Assembly: GCA_030068075.1 (NCBI GenBank) | Contig: CM057837.1 | Coordinates: 27,329,089 to 27,393,088 of the forward strand | Direction: 5' to 3' | From: Paguma larvata | Taxonomy: Eukaryota; Chordata; Mammalia; Carnivora; Viverridae | Length of the DNA stretch: 64,000 nt | Part shown: piece by piece, positions 22,094 through 33,800 of the stretch | How the letters are laid out: every line of letters starts with the position of its first letter | Numbering within the stretch: position 1 is the stretch's first letter | Position numbers and translations under genes: made by a program | The notes under the pieces: generated by a model | Seen by the model: only the letters and a program-made list of their open reading frames with translations | Told to the model about the DNA's origin: nothing | Database searches by the model: none

Positions 22094-24339
22094 TCTGCCT
22101 AGGTCACTTTGGTTTGTACTTTTTGCCACTTGGCACCCAAAGGATCTTAACTGACGTAGAGACACTGTCTATAGAAAGGGTGTTAGCAATAAGTGCCAAA
22201 GGTCAAGAGTGCCGCCATGAGGGGCTGTGGGTGGAGTCACAGCGGAGGCAGAGAGAGAGCGTCCGGGCTCCGTGGGCTGTGCTCCTGCCTGGCACGGTGT
22301 GCTGAGGGGCCTCTTGCAGGGCAAAGGTGGGAAACAGTATGAAGTAGGCTGATGCCAACTCACTGAGTACAGCGGAAGAATGAGTTTGGAATTTAACCTG
22401 TGGTCCTTGAATCTTTTGTGCTGAGTGATGGCCTCGTGAGGAGGAAATTGATCCTTAAGGATCATCCATTTTGTCAGTCAGCTCTCCACACAACTAGAGG
22501 AGAGAGCCTGGTCGGCTTGAAAGGCAACCTAATGCTTTGTTTGTTTAACCGTCCTTTGTACAGGCTTTTAGCACATTAGAGACTTTCCGTTGTACGTTCC
22601 CTTTGGTGACAGGACGGCAAACACAACCAGAGGCCCTCGCCTTGCCCACAGGGACAAAGAGCCAGGAGAATGTACCCAGAGCACCCAAGAAAGATGGCAG
22701 GCAGCCTGTCAATAACCAAATAACCATCTAGGCTCCTTTGGGGGACGTCAGGCCTGACAGCCAACCGCTATGCTGACTCTGGGTAAACCTCAGGCTCAAA
22801 TGTGCATCTAAGACCCGATGGGCTTTGCTCCCCCTGTTTTGTAGCAACCTGGGAAACTACTCCGCTCAGAGTCTCAAGTCTAATCATTAAAGACTCCTTA
22901 AATAAGAGCTTCTCGACGCCACTTTCCCGGAAGAACGCAGAGCGTGTGCTTGAGGAATCTGACTGTGGCTCAAACACATTCGATTGAAACCAGGCCTGCA
23001 ACTTGCCTCTAGAATATTCCTAAGTGAATCTCCTATCACTACAGAGTCTGCTTATAAATTGGGGGCAGAAACGGGAAAATCAAAAGGAATGTTTATATTC
23101 TCTTTTAGTAGATGTGCAGACTCTGTGACTCCGGCGTTGGGGTAATTATCTTTCAACAGCAATTAATTCCTAAGTTATAAAACATATGAGCAAAAAGTTC
23201 CTTTTCTCCACAGCTTTCGTTTTAATATACGATTACAAATAGTGAAAAAAAGGCCTCCTTGAAGATAAAATTCCAAAGGAGGAGGAAATTATTTCAGAGG
23301 GACCGACAGAAATTTTGTAGGGTTTTAAGGATAACATGAGACTCACAGTGGTATTACGTGCAAAAATACCAGAACATCTGTTACGTTAAGTATAACAACA
23401 GCAAAGCCAGAATCAATCTCTAGTGAAGACAGAGACTCGTAATAGATGACCGTGGGGCTTCTGCCTTCTCTAAAGGGAAATTGGCAGAAGCTTCACAGTA
23501 GGAACGGGAGAGGGCACAAGTAATGATATACGAAGGAAGTGATGCCAACTTCCAGCTCGGCGAGCCCGGTCCTCTCATGCCTGACGTATTTGCGCAACCA
23601 GTCCTAAGTCACGACAGCCAGCTCACAAGGAAACCAGCTGTCAGTCACGTATGATTTTGGCCTCTCTCGTTTTCTTCATTGTTTTCAATAGAAGCATTCT
23701 TCTATTAATACGAAAAGTGTGATCTGATTGGTGACAAAAAAAAAAAAAAAGCCACACGCACATTGTCAAGTCAGCTTCCCCCCGTTCATTTTAATGCGTA
23801 GCCATGCCATTTGAGATGAAGAGACTTTAGTCTAATCTGGCTAGCTATTAAGAAATAAACAGATGAAATGCCAAAATCATAGCAAGTATTTAAAATCCAG
23901 ATTGGCTCGATCTGACTTATAAAGTTTTTGAATAATTGTCTAAATACAGCTGATACAGACAAAGCCCCCCTATGCTCGGGAAATAAAACACTCCTGTTCT
24001 GGTTGAATCTGAGAAATCTTAACAGCATGCAAGACACTTAGAATTTTTGTGAAAGTTTAAGAGATCGGATGTCTACGTTGGACATACAGCCTGATGTAGT
24101 CTTTACAACTTAAAGCCATAAGCTTCTTAAATAACTGGTCAGTGAGTATCAAGCATCTCCAAGTCCAATATGGTGATGTATGTTTTGCCACCCTTAAGGT
24201 AAAGAGTCTGTCCCTTTTGGAACAGGGTGGCTGAAATATAAAAATTTAGTAAATCTAAGTAAGAGGAGACTGCTGAAAGATCTCCGAAGAAATTCGTCAC
24301 ACATTATATAAAAGAGGAGTCATAATGGATTCTGTGCCC
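22094..24339. other. Long unique stretch, no gene
   Basis: More than 2 kb with no recognised repeat. 23090-23270 is AT-rich and includes 'aattatctttcaacagcaat' and TTAATT motifs, which could be a conserved noncoding element. A poly-A run is at 23737-23751. Confidence 0.4.
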
Positions 24340-24585
24340 TTGGCCTAGAATGTTCCAATGACCTAACCCCTGCTGACTTCTCCAAACTCATTTCAAGTCC
24401 CTGGTGCCCTGGCTCACCACCCTTGAGACACAATGACCTTCTATTAGTTTCTTTCAAGTGTCAATTTTTCCTGCAGCTCCCTCTGTCTGGAATGTTCCTT
24501 CTCACTCAACTCTTCACTTGGCTAGATTTTGCTCATTAGATTTCGGAGTTTCATCTCTTTCAGGGGACCTCTGTTGTGTATGCCT
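24340..24585 (+). mobile_element. LINE L2 fragment
   Basis: Sense-strand order 'cctaacccctgctgacttct', then 'ctccctctgtctggaatgtt', then 'agtttcatctctttcagggg' parallels the L2 consensus ('…ctgacccctgcctacctctccagcc…ttccctctgcctggaacgctc…cttcaggtctctgctc…'). Confidence 0.65.
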
Positions 24586-25027
24586 CCTGAACGTTTCTCC
24601 CCGCTTATTTTTTTGGTAGCAAAATACAGATTTTCCTTTGGAGGAATCAACCTGCCCTACCCTTGGTCAGTGAGATTTTGAAGAAAGAGCCTAAATCTTT
24701 CCCAGGAAGTTCCAAGATATATAATTTAGCTCGGGCCACAGCATTTGGTTCTGGGGTTGTCATGTGACTTATGGCTGGCCAGTGTGAGTCAGCCTCTGAA
24801 ATCTCTCTGGAACAGATGAGAAGGCGGTACTTTCTTTCCACCAGGTCAGCTAGATTGGTAGGATGTGAACGGTAGGAGTTGCAATGGCTGTCTTTGATAG
24901 CCCAGGGAGAGCCTGGGGGTGGTGTGGGGGCTGGTGGTACTAGAGAGGAAAGGGGAGGCAAGAAACAAATAAGAGAGCAGAGAAGACGGTTTCTCCCAGT
25001 GACTCTGATTAAGATCTCAAGTGCACT
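24586..25027. other. Unique sequence
   Basis: No repeat family or gene recognised. Confidence 0.4.
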
Positions 25028-25286
25028 TCTGTCTTTTTCTTCCTTTCTTCCTTCCCCCTCCTCCTTCCCTCACTCATTCTCTCCCTTCTTCCGTCTCTTC
25101 CTTCCTTCCTCCCCTTCCCTTTATCCCTCCCTCCTTCCCTTCCTCCCTCCCTCCCTCCCTCCCTTCCTTCCTTCCTTCTCTCCCTTCCTTCCCCCTCCTC
25201 CTTCCCTCCCTCTTTCTTCCTCTTTCTTTCTTTCCTTCCTTCCTTCCTTCCTTCCTTCCTTCCTTCCTTCCTTCCTTCCTTCCTTC

Positions 25287-25347
<61 letters not shown>

Positions 25348-25350
25348 CTT
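25028..25350 (+). repeat. Long (CCTT)n-(CTTT)n polypyrimidine tract
   Basis: About 320 bases of almost pure C/T on the plus strand. It passes from mixed CCTT/CCCT units into a clean CTTC block and then a clean TTTC block at 25287-25344. The long frame across it (225 codons, repeating Ser-Phe-Leu-Pro) is a product of composition. Such tracts can form triplex DNA and are often polymorphic. Confidence 0.95.
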
Positions 25351-26399
25351 TAACTGGTTTGAGTCACTTTTTGGCACCTACAAGCCAAAGAATATGGACC
25401 AATGGGCTTCCTCAGAGAGGACACCTGTGCCCACCGTATCTAGAGCTTGCCCCTTTCTCGTTATTCTCATGGCACACTGGGTTTTTAAAAATAGCTCGAA
25501 TCACAATTCGCAATTATTTTATGGTTCATGTGTTCATTGCCTATCTCCTTCTCTAAGGTGTGTGCTGCAGGAGATCCGAAATGCCAGACTAAGGAGAACA
25601 TTTTATTCTCTAGGACTAGGGTGGCACTGAAGGAACAGAACAGGGTAGTGGTTAGATCTGAGTTTTGTGCTTAAAAAAAAAAATGAGTTAAAAAACAATG
25701 AGTGTTTAAAGTCAGACATGGCTGAATAATAAGAGAAACACTGGGGTATCTTAGAAGTCTGTATCTGTTGCTTCTAAATGGAAGACACTTAACTTGTGAG
25801 TAACCAAAATGTTTATCACGGGGTCGGTTCATGGATTCCAAACCTTGTGGAGATAGAGCCTTGGATGGCTGGTGAATGGCTCCAGTGGTGGCGGCTGTTC
25901 TGGACAGTCTATCCGATGAGGCGTGGAAACGGGTGTCTCAAGCAGTGGCCCACTGAACTGCGAGCTTTATTGAGTTTGGTGCTCAGTTAGATCACCGGGT
26001 GAGTCAGGAAGCAGGGAGGACCTCGTGGAAATGGCCGTGAGTTTTCCATGTCATCGCCTTGGGGACATTGAGGGGAGAGGGGAGATTTCAGAGACTGTGT
26101 AAGTGCCGCGGGTGTGGAGCTCCGACAGGGTGCTGGGTGGGGCTGGGGGATTTCAGGCCTACAGCACCATGTCAGAGGGGGTAGAGATTTGGCCTGACGC
26201 TTCCCTCTCTCCCCCCTAACACCACTACTGGGGATGGATGGAGGAACTGAATAATCTCACCTCCGTCTTTCTGGCTGATGTTTCGGTTCAGGATCCTCAC
26301 ATTGAGTATACATCAGAATGAGCTGGAGACGGGGCCCAGCTTCCTCTTGGAAGGACTCTCTGGTTTAATGCTCCGGTGTTGCCGTCTTAAAATTCTTAA
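25351..26399. other. Unique sequence
   Basis: No gene or repeat recognised beyond an A run at 25674-25683. Confidence 0.4.
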
Positions 26400-26535
26400 T
26401 AATGTTTTCGCAACGGGCTCCAAATTCTCATTTTGCGCTGGCCCTTGTAAGTTGTGTAATTGGTCCTGCCTGCGGGAGTTTGTAAATGCAGATCCCCAGG
26501 CCTCGCCCCAGGGCATCTGATGCCAGAGGTCTGTA
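26400..26535 (+). mobile_element. Possible MER5-like hAT fragment
   Basis: 'tttgtaaatgcagatcccca' then 'ggcctcgccccagggcatct' recalls the MER5-type centre (a 'cagattgctgggccccacccccagag…'-like core). The match is short and imperfect. Confidence 0.35.
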
Positions 26536-28196
26536 CGGGTCTCAGAAGGTCCTTTCTAGCACACATAGCCCTCACGGTTCCTTCACCCACCGCCTTTGGA
26601 GTGATATTTGCACTAATGCTAACGACATTAGTACTCAGGGAAGTACTCACCAGACGTGACAATGCAGGTGAGAACTGTGCCCCAGTCTATCGACTGGAAC
26701 GGGGAATGAGGGTGAAAGAGTTCCTTTTTTTCAGGTAAAGGAGAACCATTAAAAGGGTCACTCCTTTTGAGGCTAAATTTACTTACCTGCTGCCTGTGTT
26801 GAAAATAAACAGAAACCCAACCCTTTCAGGGGAATGATATGATCGCTGACCCTCCTTCCCTTGGGGTAGTTAAAACTCTGGGGCCCTCGAAGTAACTTGA
26901 CCCCCTTTGGTAGGAAAATCACTGGGAAATTTTTATGAACATACTTAGCTTAACCAATGGCGTGGGGTCCTCTTTGAATTTGGACATTAAGGTGGCTGGG
27001 GGTAGGGGGGTGGGGGGACTTCTCCATTTAGCTACTTTTATTAACAACGATGCTTCCAAAGGAAATGGAGGAATTCGCATCCCTAAACGGAGGTAGTAGC
27101 GACTCCATTACCTGCGAGATCAGGATCTCATCAAGGCACGACAGCACATCTTGGGAACTGTCTCACCCAACTGACATTCCTCTGAACTTAGCTTTGAGTT
27201 CAAAAATGTCACACCTACTAAAACTCACTTGAAAGTATATTAAATTCCAAGAGCCTGCTGTTGGGGAGAGAGGCCAGCCGATTCTGGGATCCAGAGCTCT
27301 GGTTCCAACCACAGCGTTATTGAGCACTTCATCAGGGCGCGAGCCGTTTCTCTCAAGCACAAACGTATTTGGTCACTTCTTAAAACGTGCCGGGGAGCGA
27401 GGGGGCCGGCGAGGCGGTGGCAAGGCCTGCAGTCAATCCAGCCTGCGCAGAGGCATCCTTGGAGCTTTCCGGTTCCTACAGTGATGGTGTGTGAAGTGGA
27501 AAAACAACCCCTCCAAGCAAGCAAACAACGACAAAAAGTCTTTTTGTCATTTTCTATAATATTCTGTGTCTTTTTCTCTAAAGTTCGGCACGCTCTAAGG
27601 TCTTATACCAGGATGTATGTTGTATTAGGAGCAAAGCCAGAGGGAGGGTCATGGGGCACAAAGACACGTGAGCAACAGTTTAGCAAATTTCGGGCAGGAA
27701 GCTGCTCAGGGTGTGAAATCCCTCACCTCCACGCTGTTTCACCGTAGTAGAAAGAGGAGATGTTTTTTTCCCCATCAGCTGCACCCAAAACCCGTGTGTT
27801 CAAATCCACATGCGAATGGTTAGAGGAGGGCCTAGAAGGAAACACAATGCCCAGCCCCATCGAGCCCACAAATATGGAAGCTGTCATCTTGGCAGGGGGA
27901 CCTGGGTTGGAAATGAGCCTCAAGACGGCTTTGGTCTTTCTTGTTCGCGTCTCCACCTTTCTCCAGGAAAATGGACTCAGCTACGAGCTGCGATATTAAA
28001 AATTACTCTCAGAAAATTTGTTCCAGGATCTTCAGATGGACATTTTATGTCTAAATCTGCTGTTGACCCAGCATCTTGCTGGCTTTTATGGAAAATGCAA
28101 AATGTCGTAGTGCCCACAAGTGACAACACATGACCAAGAGCTGAGCCAGTGTGGTAGGGAGTCCTGCTGGCCGGATGTCACGAAGGCAGGTTGAAA
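26536..28196. other. Unique sequence, no gene
   Basis: 26985-27020 is G-rich (runs of three to six G) and could form a quadruplex. Otherwise nothing is recognised. Confidence 0.4.
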
Positions 28197-28361
28197 ACCA
28201 AGCTGGGGCGCCTGAGTGGCTCAGTCGATTCAATGTCTAACTTCAGTTCAGTTCATGGTCTCATGGTTGGTGAGTTTGAGCCCCACACGAGTATCTCTGC
28301 TGTTGGTACAGAGTCTGCTTTGGATACTTTGTCCCCCTCTCTCTCTGCCCCTTCCCTGCTG

Positions 28362-28404
<43 letters not shown>

Positions 28405-28446
28405 ATAAATAAATAAACTTAAAAAAGAAAAGAAAGAATACCAAGC
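28197..28446 (+). mobile_element. SINEC_Fc-type SINE with 7-bp target duplication
   Basis: Plus-strand element 28204-28439: head 'ggggcgcctgagtggctcag', a long CT microsatellite (about 28363-28401) and an 'aaaataaataaataaac' tail. Short direct repeats ACCAAGC at 28197-28203 and 28440-28446 flank it. Confidence 0.9.
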
Positions 28447-29153
28447 AGATACTTTAGCTCCAGCCACTTAAGTGTAGGGGTTCCCAGGAGAGGAGACAGG
28501 AGTAGCCCACTGGAGGTGGCGTGTGGGATTAGAGGCTCTAACAGCAGCTGTAGGCAGCAGCTGGAATCAAAGGACCCACTCGGGGGGTTCTTGCGTTGAG
28601 GCAGCAGGACGCGGAGGTGAGGGAAAGAGGGACTGAGGGGGAAATACGTTCAAGGCGCCATCTGGGTATGACTCAAAGGTGATACGCTGGTGTTCACTCT
28701 AGGAAACCTAGTAATGCCACCTACGCCACCATGCCAGAAAGAGGAGCATTTGGGAGATGCAGGGGAGAGGAAGCTAATGAGAAAACCAGAAGCCAGGAGA
28801 AGATTTGAGAGTCTCACAGACGGGAGTCACGGAAGGGGAGATTTTTCAAGGGTGTTCATCGGCGATGTTCTACAGAGAGACCACAGAGGAAAGACAAAAG
28901 GATTTTTCATCTTCATTAAGGGGCGTAACTCACGCCGCTGGGTGCCCGGTGCTATAGCTCCGAATTAGGAATGCCAGTGTTCAATTCATTTGCCTCTCTC
29001 TCAACTTCCCACCGCTTACTGGGTCAAGTCCTTAAAACTAAGTTGGGACTAACCTTCTCAAAAGCTAGCAGAACTTCCTGCTGGAGCCGTGTTTCCATCT
29101 GTCAGGAGAGTCAGCTGTCAGTTGCCTGGGGGTGGATGGGAATACACTCACGT
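28447..29153. other. Unique sequence
   Basis: No gene or repeat recognised. Confidence 0.4.

Positions 29154-29188
<35 letters not shown>
29154..29188 (+). repeat. (CA)n microsatellite
   Basis: About 17 CA units without interruption, likely polymorphic. Confidence 0.97.
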
Positions 29189-29189
<1 letters not shown>

Positions 29190-29780
29190 TTTTAAAAACA
29201 CTGTGCATGTTAATCATATAGAGCCATAAAAATTCACTTATTTTCCTCTCCATAAAGTAATAAGATGGTACACATATAGTATTGGTTTCAAAATTTCTCA
29301 TATTTCTTCATTAAAATGCCATTTCCAGTTAGGAAGCGGAAGTCAGGGAAATAGGGCAAAAGCCAGCTGTAGGGAATTTCTGCGTGCTCCGCGACCAATT
29401 GAGGTATCTGAGAGCTTCTTCAGGTATTTCATCCTCGTGACATCAGTTGAGCTCGGTGCTCAAACTGCCACGTCCGCAGGTGGTGTCCGTGCTGGGGAGA
29501 CTTCAGCATTTACCGATATTTTCGTCGAGTCATTTGAAACATTGGCTTTTGCAGCAGGATGCCATTTGGGGCAGAGTTCTGGGTGAAGCCGTCCCTCCAA
29601 TGAAACTGGGAATCACCGGGTGACAAGATAGATCAGCACCTGCTCCGTTTAGCCATCGCTGCGTTTAATGCAAAGATCACCGTGATTTTGTAGCTCCATA
29701 TCTTTGCGTGAGAACCTGTGTGTGCATTTAAGGTTAAAATATTAATAAAGCAATAATAATAATAGCGAATAATAGAAAAG
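29189..29780. other. Unique sequence
   Basis: No gene recognised. An ATAATAATAATAG patch lies at 29751-29766. Confidence 0.4.
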
Positions 29781-30078
29781 TAACATGGCATCATAAAAAG
29801 AGGTGACATCTCTTCAGTGGCTTCTATGTGCCAGGTGCCGTATGAGATATTTTATATCCATTATCTCATTTTATCTCAGAGCTATCTGAAAGTAGATGTT
29901 GTCTCTCTCTCTCTCTCCCTCTCTCTCTCTTTCTCTCTCTCTCTCCATAGATGAGTCAACCAAGACTCAGAATGGTTGACTGACTTGCCCAAGATCACCC
30001 AGCGGGTGTCACAGGGCAATTTAATTCTAAATCTGGGCACCGAAGGTCATGTTCCTTCTATTCCAGCTTCCTAGCCCC
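29781..30078 (+). mobile_element. MIR SINE interrupted by a (TC)n expansion
   Basis: 'cttctatgtgccaggtgccg', 'ccattatctcattttatctc' and 'gacttgcccaagatcaccca' are MIR landmarks in order. The segment where MIR normally reads '…attattatccccattttac' is replaced by about 48 bases of CT repeat (29901-29948), so a microsatellite has grown inside the element. Confidence 0.85.
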
Positions 30079-30539
30079 TCTCCATTGTAGAGGAATTCCC
30101 TAAGCACTAATAGGCTTTTTACTCCCTGCATTTGATTGCCTAACATTTCCAGATGTTTTCAGTGGGAACATCCCAAGAACACACGAATGTCCCTTGATCA
30201 ATGGTTTTGGACCACACTCCCAGAGTTTGTTCAGCAAGGTGACTTCCCCATCGAAATGTTTTTAATTTGGGGCTGGCTGAAGAGCCTACGTCATGATCAG
30301 TTTAGGAAGGCTTATAGAGGTTTCGTCCTCGCAGCTGCTCATCCACAGTGACCAACTCCTTCTTCTTCCTGTTTACTCCAGAAGAAATCAAACATACCCG
30401 TTTCCAGTTGGTGTCAATTTTCCCTAGACCCGAGCGTATTTGTCAAAGCACATGGCGCCATACAGATGGCCCACGAATAAGAAAAATCTCTGTCCTTCAT
30501 TGCATTTGCTGAGTGATCAAAGATTCCTAACTAGACCTT
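30079..30539. other. Unique sequence
   Basis: No feature recognised. Confidence 0.4.
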
Positions 30540-31130
30540 TCTTCCAACATTGATTGTTTGCCTGGAATATGCAAATCTTCCCACTTGCCGGGCCAGTCTT
30601 GAATATATTTACAAGGATATTGATGCCCATTACTTCAGTTAAATGTAGATTATGAATAATGACAAATACTTTCATTCAAGGATTTTGATCATTTTCAGAT
30701 TATACTTCATACCAGGACTTAACCTCTGTCGACTTCCAACAACTTTCAAGTATATGTTCTCACACACTCCGAGTTTCATAAAAATGTACTAAATAACCTT
30801 AAAGCCCTTTATGAATAATTATGAGTTTTTAAGTTTTTGTGAATCTGCATATTAATTCTGTCCCATAAATAAAACATGAAGCGAAAATCCAGTGTGTTGA
30901 GTGTCAGGGGGATAGAAGAAGAGAAGGAAAGATAATTATCAGTTTAATGTGGGAACATACTTAACCTAAAAGATTACCTCCAAAATTGGTGACATCCTAA
31001 GTATATATAATATACGTGGATGTTTTCGTTTAACAAAAGGGGGAAAAGATTTATATGGAGTCTCTGCCATTTTCACAACTCTCTCGGCTGCCCGTGGTTG
31101 AAAAAGCAGTTGTCAGAATTTTTATTTGCT
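30540..31130. promoter_or_regulatory. Candidate conserved noncoding element (AT-rich, motif-rich)
   Basis: Repeat-free, AT-rich DNA with homeodomain-type motifs (TAATTA at 30816-30821) and phrases such as 'ccctttatgaataattatga' and 'catattaattctgtcccata'. Composition and motif density resemble developmental enhancers. No reading frame of note. Conservation cannot be judged from one sequence. Confidence 0.35.
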
Positions 31131-32257
31131 AGAGATTAGTCCTCACATATTTAGTTTCCTTTTCCCCAAAGCACTGGGTGCTTCACATTTCATATTTGAT
31201 GTGAGTTATTTGGTGATCCATCCACTTGTTCTGGAAGTTCCTGGGGAGGAGGGGGGGGGCAGCACGGGAACAGCGGCAGCCACAATGGGCATCCATGAGT
31301 ATCTCTTCTAGAGGAAGGTGATCCTGGGTGCCATGTTTACGTCTTCAGCCATTTTGCAAAACGAGAGAGACAGTGGATGACTGACACAAGTCTCCATGGG
31401 TGCGCTGTGCTTCTCTGATCACTAAGATTTCTCTGTTAAAATGGACTCCAGTGTTTTCACACACCTCCGAAGTCCGCCATGTTTGTAAGTGTCATCTGTG
31501 AAGAGCTCAAAGCCGCCTGGGGTTTTACCAACGACACCTGCCTCCGTGCTTCATCCTGGCTTACTCACCAAACTCAGACGGTCACCCGAGGTGGCTTCTC
31601 TCTCAGGACTCCAAACTGCCTTCCCCAGGATATGTGATGGCCAGAGCGATGTGCAGAGGAAATGGAGTTTGTACAGAGGATTCTGCTGCTTAGTTGGTTA
31701 AGAACAGTACGAGAGACTTTTTAAAGCTTTCAAGAGGTCTACCCAAGTAACAATAATGGTACTATGGACTCTCTAGAAAATGTTTTTTCTAAGCAATTTC
31801 TACTGAAAATGTTATCCACCCCCCCCCACTTGTTGATTCCCACAGAGCTGTGTGGGGCAGGTGCCAGAACGGCCTTATTGTAGGTGGGGACAATGAGGCA
31901 GACTTCCCCAAAGCCATAGAATTTGATCGAGTTACAAGGGCCTCCAATAATCACACAAAGGTGCGCAATTAACACTCTACTGCTAGCTACCATTCTTTTC
32001 TCTTTCATTTTTGTTCTCTCTCTCCCTCTTCTATTTTTCTCTGTCCTACCTTACTAAATATAAGGAGTCGGGGTGCATAAACATTCATGGAAAAAATAGT
32101 TGAAAATAATACAGATACCAATGACTCTTTTTCACCAAGTCTGCCTGCTTTTAGCAGTGAAACACGCTCTCTTCTCATTTGCAAGACTAATGTAGACTCA
32201 ATACCCTTAGGGAGGCTCCCTCAAGAAGCCAACAAAATAGTGATTTACTGTTAAAGT
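31131..32257. other. Unique sequence
   Basis: No gene or repeat recognised. A run of ten G lies at about 31249-31258. Confidence 0.4.
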
Positions 32258-32751
32258 TCAACAAAATAGGGGTACCCGGGTGGCTCAGTCAGTTAAGCAT
32301 CTGATTTTGGCTCAGGTCATGAGCTCAGGGCTCATGAGTTCAAGCCTCACGTCGGGCTCTGTGCTGACAGCTTAAAGGATTCTTTTTTTTTTTTTTTAAC
32401 GTTTATTTATTTTTGAGAGACAGAGCATGAGCAGAGGAAGGGCAGAGAGAGAGAGGCCGACGCAGAATCGGAAGCAGGCTCCAGGCTCCGAGCCATCAGC
32501 ACAGAGCCCGACGCGGGGCTCGAACCCACAGACCGTGAGATCATGACCTGAGCCGAAATCGGCCGCCCAACCGACTGAGCCACCCAGGGACCCCTGACAG
32601 CTTAGAGCCTGGAACCTGCTTCAGATTCTGTGTCTCCCTGCCTCTCTCTCTCTCTCTCTGCCCCTCCCCTGCTTGCGCTCTTGCTCTCTCTCAAAAATAA
32701 AAAAAACATTAAAAATAAATAAATAAATAAAGCATAAAACTCAACAAAATA
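32258..32751 (+). mobile_element. SINEC_Fc-type SINE carrying a nested SINE
   Basis: Outer plus-strand element, head from 32269 ('gggtacccgggtggctcag') and tail 'caaaaataaaaaaaacatta' near 32690-32715. Direct repeats TCAACAAAATA at 32258-32268 and 32741-32751 flank it. Its middle is split by a minus-strand SINE at about 32375-32594, which entered within a TGACAGCTTA target. Confidence 0.93.
32365..32604 (-). mobile_element. Nested SINEC_Fc-type SINE
   Basis: Minus-strand element inserted into the outer SINE. Direct repeats TGACAGCTTA at 32365-32374 and 32595-32604 are identical and duplicate the outer element's own sequence. This gives a relative date: the outer copy is older. Confidence 0.93.
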
Positions 32752-32794
32752 TACTTAGGTTTGATAAAAGGAGCCTGGTATTTGGCTTCATTTC

Positions 32795-32900
32795 AAAATG
32801 GGTTCTAATCCCACTGCTGCTGCATGCCCCCTGAGCACTGTGGGCATGTTACTTCATCTCCTGGGCCTCAGTTTCCTTATCTGTAAAATGGGGATGCCTG
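32795..32900 (-). mobile_element. MIR SINE fragment
   Basis: 'gggcatgttacttcatctcc' then 'tgggcctcagtttccttatc' then 'tgtaaaatgggga' is the classic reverse MIR core. Confidence 0.85.
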
Positions 32901-32984
32901 GAAGTGTATTATAGGCATCCCCATTTTATAATAGTGTATTATATTATATTCATATAGTGTATGAATAATGTATATTCATTATTC
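32884..32984. repeat. Foldback: 16-bp perfect inverted repeat plus a second hairpin
   Basis: TAAAATGGGGATGCCT (32884-32899) is followed after 13 bases by its exact reverse complement AGGCATCCCCATTTTA (32913-32928). A second inverted repeat, GAATAATG/CATTATTC, lies at 32963-32970 and 32977-32984. The left arm is MIR sequence, so the right arm looks like an inverted copy of it. Confidence 0.9.
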
Positions 32985-33534
32985 GAGATGAAGTATGCCA
33001 TGACTTCTGAGTAGTCACATCCCTGAAAGGTTCTCTGTCATGGGTACTTAGGCTAGAGTTCCCTAATGAAAGATAAGGCCTTCTCCTCAAAATAGAAGGA
33101 CAGCTTCCTTGTTCCATTCATTTCTTTTTGCAGACCTTCGTACTGTGCTTGCTGTGAGGATTTCAGCAGAGAATTAGATGAGATTGGCGGCCTTCGTGAG
33201 CTCGCAGGGCAGCCAAAGAGACAGAGAGACGTATTGTCCATCACCAGGCAGTGAACTAGAGGTTCCAACCCATTGGGATTGGAGCTCTGAGCTCTTGTTT
33301 TAGGGACTGGCATTAGGCTAGACTCACGAAGTGCTGAGTCTTGAAGCATTAGCAGGGCTTCCCTGGGAGGGAGGAGGGGAGAGGGCAGCCGGGCAGAGAA
33401 AACAGAGCAGCCTGGGGGCAGAGGAGAGTCCTTGGGTTCTGGAGGACACATCCGACGTTGCCTCGTTCTCACCTTCTTCCTGTAGACGTGCCCTGAGCAC
33501 CGTTCCATCTTCTGGCAACACAGCAACAGGCAAG
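32985..33534. other. Unique or heavily decayed sequence
   Basis: A minus-strand frame of 157 codons spans 33053-33526, but its product resembles no family and the opposite strand is also open in parts. A stretch near 33200 may be very old L2. Confidence 0.35.
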
Positions 33535-33800
33535 GTCCCAGCTCTCTGGGAGCTTAGAGTCCAGTGGGGATGCCCGACAACGAACAACAAACAGAAAAGA
33601 GGAGGAGGCAGGTGACGCATCAATGCTGGCTGATGGCGCGGGAGGGATGGGGGGCTGCTTCAGGTGACTTTTCAGCCGAGACCCGCTTGAACGATAATCG
33701 GGGGCCATAAGAAGATCCAGAAGAGAAGGTTCCAGGAGGAAGGAGTGGCTCCCAAAGGCCTTCAGGACTAAAGAATGGAAACAAGGATATACATAGTCAC
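33535..33800 (-). mobile_element. LINE L2 fragment
   Basis: The plus strand 'gggagcttagagtccagtgg', 'cttcaggtgacttttcagcc' and 'agaaggttccaggaggaagg' follows the antisense L2 order ('…ggagcttacattctagtgg…gaggtgacatttgagc…gcattccaggcagagg…'). Confidence 0.5.

Noticed and set aside
24879..25556. 225-codon frame on the plus strand
   Set aside because: It runs through the pyrimidine tract and encodes only repeating Ser-Phe-Leu-Pro; the opposite strand is open as well. This is compositional.
32258..32751. Three copies of AACAAAATA-type sequence around the nested SINE, suggesting a CRISPR-like or phased repeat
   Set aside because: Two are the target duplication; the third (32230-32239) is a chance neighbour in AT-rich DNA.
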